Positions 5,410 through 6,847 of a DNA stretch of 6,847 nucleotides are shown here, one piece after another (the first letter of the stretch is position 1; each line of letters opens with the position of its first letter). The translations under genes and the position numbers were made by a program. The stretch is from Microcaldota archaeon. Its GTDB lineage: Archaea; Micrarchaeota; Micrarchaeia; Anstonellales; Anstonellaceae. The DNA is taken from positions 1 to 6,847 of the forward strand of contig JAOAKE010000041.1 in the NCBI GenBank assembly GCA_026413805.1, read 5' to 3'. The notes beneath the pieces were generated by a model, which was given only the letters and a program-made list of their open reading frames with translations, was not told the DNA's origin and did no database searches.

Positions 5410-6484
5410 TTACCCTTGTCCTTCCAACCCCAAGGCGCACTTCCTGTGCAACCAATATTCCTTCTTCTACCAACTTGTCAATCCTTGACCTGATTGCCCT
5501 GTCTTTTGCAACGCCCATCAGAGAGTCATATATCTTTCCAGATTCAATCCCGCCTTTTCCCGCTTTTTTTACAACCTTAACGATTTGCCTGTCCAGCTTA
5601 TCTAGCAGGCCAAGCTTTCGCTCCGCCTTTACTGTGGCGTGCGCCATTGCTTCATCCCTTATTTTCCGAACATGCTCGACAGACACTTTTTTGGAATTTT
5701 CCTGCTCTGCTGCCTTGCCCGCTGAAAGAAGAAGGGACAGGGCTGCCCTTGCATCTCCTCCGAGCTTGAAGGCGACTGCTGCACAAAACGGGACTACATC
5801 TTCTCCAAGCGCATCTGGAAAGAAGGCAAGCCTCGCCCTCTGGGAAAGAATCTCCTTGAGCTGTGGGACCGAGTAGGGGGCAAATTTTATGGTGTGCTGC
5901 AAGAATGAGGAGCGGATTCTTGAATCAAGCCTGATGTGAAGCTCCTCGTCATTTGTTATTGCTATAACTCCTGTTTTAAGCGAGTGCAACTCACTGGCGC
6001 GGCACAGGTCGTAGAGTATCTGTTCCCCTCCCTCCTCTGCAAGCAGCCTATCCACTTCGTCCAGGACTATGATTGGGATTCTGCCCTCCTTTTTTGCAAT
6101 CTCCACAAATCGGCTGAGAAGCTCATCCGATGCAATTCCCCTGCGGGGCATCACTTCTCCGACCGAGGAAACAAGCGAGGAAAGAATGGCAAACCTGCTT
6201 GGAGCCTCCCAGCAGTTTAGGTAAACGGGAAGGGGGCGCTGGGAACACTCTGCAAGCTGCTTTAGCAGGAAGCGCGAAACTGCTGTTTTTCCACTGCCTG
6301 GCGGGCCGACCAAAAGCGCATGCTGGGGCTGGCGGTTTTCTGAGGCAGGCTTGAGGCAAAAGACAAGCTCTTTGATTTCCTTTTCCCGGCCCGGCAGCTC
6401 TTCGGGGAGAAAATCTGGCAAGAGGGCGCTTTCGTTTTTGAATATGCCGCCACTATCCTGTGAAGAGCGAAAGACATTTGCCAT
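5393..6484 (-). CDS. cdc6: Orc1/Cdc6 replication initiator
   Basis: This 363-residue AAA+ ATPase is the archaeal origin-recognition and MCM-loading protein. The N-terminus carries the short linker and LPGREKEIKEL (30-40), then Walker A GPPGSGKT (60-67), Walker B IIVLDEVD (138-145), sensor 1 with AITND (175-179), an arginine-containing LDSRIRSSF stretch (186-194) and sensor 2 GGDARAAL (242-249). The C-terminal winged-helix DNA-binding domain spans about 297-363, with a recognition region near RAIRSRIDKLVEEGIL. It lies slightly below the usual length of about 370-420. I chose ATG 6484 (MANVF) because a TATA box sits 25 nt upstream and the family begins close to this point; the open frame runs on to ATG 6682, but that extension is not protein-like and lies antisense to the PHP gene. 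The 3' end overlaps hisS by 17 bp. The adjoining intergenic region may be an origin. Confidence 0.95.
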   Translation of the reverse strand: MANVFRSSQDSGGIFKNESALLPDFLPEELPGREKEIKELVFCLKPASENRQPQHALLVGPPGSGKTAVSRFLLKQLAECSQRPLPVYLNCWEAPSRFAILSSLVSSVGEVMPRRGIASDELLSRFVEIAKKEGRIPIIVLDEVDRLLAEEGGEQILYDLCRASELHSLKTGVIAITNDEELHIRLDSRIRSSFLQHTIKFAPYSVPQLKEILSQRARLAFFPDALGEDVVPFCAAVAFKLGGDARAALSLLLSAGKAAEQENSKKVSVEHVRKIRDEAMAHATVKAERKLGLLDKLDRQIVKVVKKAGKGGIESGKIYDSLMGVAKDRAIRSRIDKLVEEGILVAQEVRLGVGRTRVIRLKS

Positions 6485-6505
6485 AAGCCAAATTTTCAAA
6501 GAGAG

Positions 6506-6513
6506 TATTTTAA
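6506..6513 (-). promoter_or_regulatory. TATA box of cdc6, possibly shared by the divergent PHP gene
   Basis: The minus strand reads TTAAAATA, centred 25 nt upstream of the cdc6 ATG at 6484, which again predicts a leaderless transcript. On the plus strand the same bases read TATTTTAA, and 25 nt downstream (about 6535) is the G-rich ribosome binding region of the PHP gene, so one element may serve both directions. The AT core is nearly self-complementary. Confidence 0.5.
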
Positions 6514-6542
6514 TTCCTCTCGTGGAATTTGTGTGGGGAGGG
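6512..6542 (+). promoter_or_regulatory. Dyad plus G-run resembling an archaeal origin recognition box (ORB)
   Basis: The inverted repeat AATTCC / GGAATT (6512-6517 and 6524-6529, six-base spacer TCTCGT) is followed after five bases by the G-run GGGGAGGG (6535-6542). Known archaeal ORB sites have a TTCC..GTGGAA dyad followed by a G-string a few bases on, and lie next to orc1/cdc6 genes. Here the half site GTGGAA is intact and the G-string spacing is similar. Only one copy is visible, and the G-run could simply be the Shine-Dalgarno of the PHP gene, so an operator or chance match remains possible. Confidence 0.3.
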
Positions 6543-6544
6543 AA

Positions 6545-6827
6545 TTGGCCAAGGTAGTTGCAGACCTTCACATTCATTCCAAGTATTCGCGGGCTACAAG
6601 CGCGGGGATGGAGCTTGAAACGCTCAGCAGATGGGCTAAAATAAAGGGGATTGACCTGCTTGGGACTGGCGACTTTACCCATCCGGACTGGCTGAAAGAG
6701 ATAGAGTCAAAGGCAATTGAGTCTGACTCAGGCTTCTTGCAGCATGGCGGGGTAAATTTTGTGCTTTCAGCAGAAATAAGCTGCATATACTCGCAGGGGG
6801 GCAAGGGAAGGAGGGTGCACTTGGGGG
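6545..6827 (+). CDS. PHP-domain nuclease, endonuclease Q-like, N-terminal fragment
   Basis: The open frame has the metal-binding start of a PHP domain: VADLHIHSKYSRATS near residues 5-19, then WAKIKGIDLLGTGDFTHPDWL (about 30-50), and FVLSAEISCIYSQGGKGRRVH. This combination matches the archaeal/bacterial EndoQ group, which nicks DNA 5' of deaminated bases such as uracil and hypoxanthine; more distant PHP phosphoesterases are the alternative. HxH in LHIHS and the aspartate and histidine of GTGDFTHP are likely metal ligands. The start is uncertain. TTG at 6545 gives MAKVVADLHIHS, the usual length before the motif, with GGAGGG two bases upstream; in-frame GTG 6533 would cover that site. Only about 94 codons are genuine: the last residues of the open frame (VSYTHL) come from the adapter at 6828-6847. 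The gene is divergent from cdc6. Confidence 0.75.
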
Positions 6828-6847
6828 CTGTCTCTTATACACATCTC
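6828..6847. other. Nextera/Tn5 mosaic-end adapter remnant (artefact)
   Basis: The last bases read CTGTCTCTTATACACATCT followed by C. The first 19 are the exact complement of the Tn5 mosaic end used in Nextera libraries, and the following C fits the i7-side adapter, where the next bases are CCGAGC. A perfect 19-base match placed flush with the contig end cannot reasonably be genomic. The true genomic sequence stops at about 6827. Confidence 0.97.

Noticed and set aside
6485..6682. 66-codon N-terminal extension of Cdc6 up to ATG 6682
   Set aside because: The extension lacks family similarity, lies antisense to the well-supported PHP gene, and the TATA box 25 nt before ATG 6484 supports the shorter start.
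1..6847. CRISPR array, tRNA, transposon or defence cluster
   Set aside because: No regularly spaced repeats, no tRNA-like cloverleaf, no transposase and no terminal repeats were seen; intergenic gaps are all under 100 bp.

Overview
The window looks like the end of an archaeal contig with roughly balanced base composition, probably from a metagenome or single-cell assembly. It carries nine protein-coding genes, two of them cut by the window edges, and no RNA genes, transposons or CRISPR arrays. Archaeal signs are an Orc1/Cdc6 initiator, an archaeal/eukaryotic-type TrpS, a single-domain KaiC/RecA-like ATPase, an EndoQ-like PHP nuclease, and TATA boxes 20-28 nt upstream of start codons that often lack a Shine-Dalgarno sequence (leaderless mRNAs). 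The tight packing with overlapping 3' ends would fit a small-genome lineage such as a DPANN or Diapherotrites-like archaeon, but the phylum cannot be fixed from the sequence alone.

Layout. Positions 1-1676, minus strand: an operon of a 164-residue protein with a possible ferredoxin-like fold, then a KaiC-like ATPase, then trpS (3' part outside the window). Positions 1677-1766: a divergent promoter region. Positions 1767-3041, plus strand: scpA-scpB, the kleisin and winged-helix partners of the SMC condensin. Positions 3014-3757, minus strand: an unrecognised helical protein whose 3' end overlaps scpB by 28 bp. Positions 3758-3853: a second divergent promoter region. Positions 3854-5409, plus strand: thioredoxin and hisS, two bases apart. 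Positions 5393-6484, minus strand: orc1/cdc6, overlapping hisS by 17 bp. Positions 6485-6544: a third divergent region with a shared TATA-like element and a dyad plus G-run resembling an archaeal origin recognition box. Positions 6545-6827, plus strand: the start of an EndoQ-like PHP nuclease. Positions 6828-6847: not genomic, but the Nextera/Tn5 mosaic-end adapter.

Function. The gene set is mostly housekeeping: two aminoacyl-tRNA synthetases, thioredoxin, and a loose DNA-maintenance theme (replication initiation, chromosome condensation, probable repair of deaminated DNA). I see no clear defence island or new multi-gene system. The points most worth following are the possible replication origin beside cdc6, the KaiC-like ATPase with substituted Walker A lysine and acidic pair, two unassigned proteins, and the adapter that falsifies the last residues of the PHP protein.
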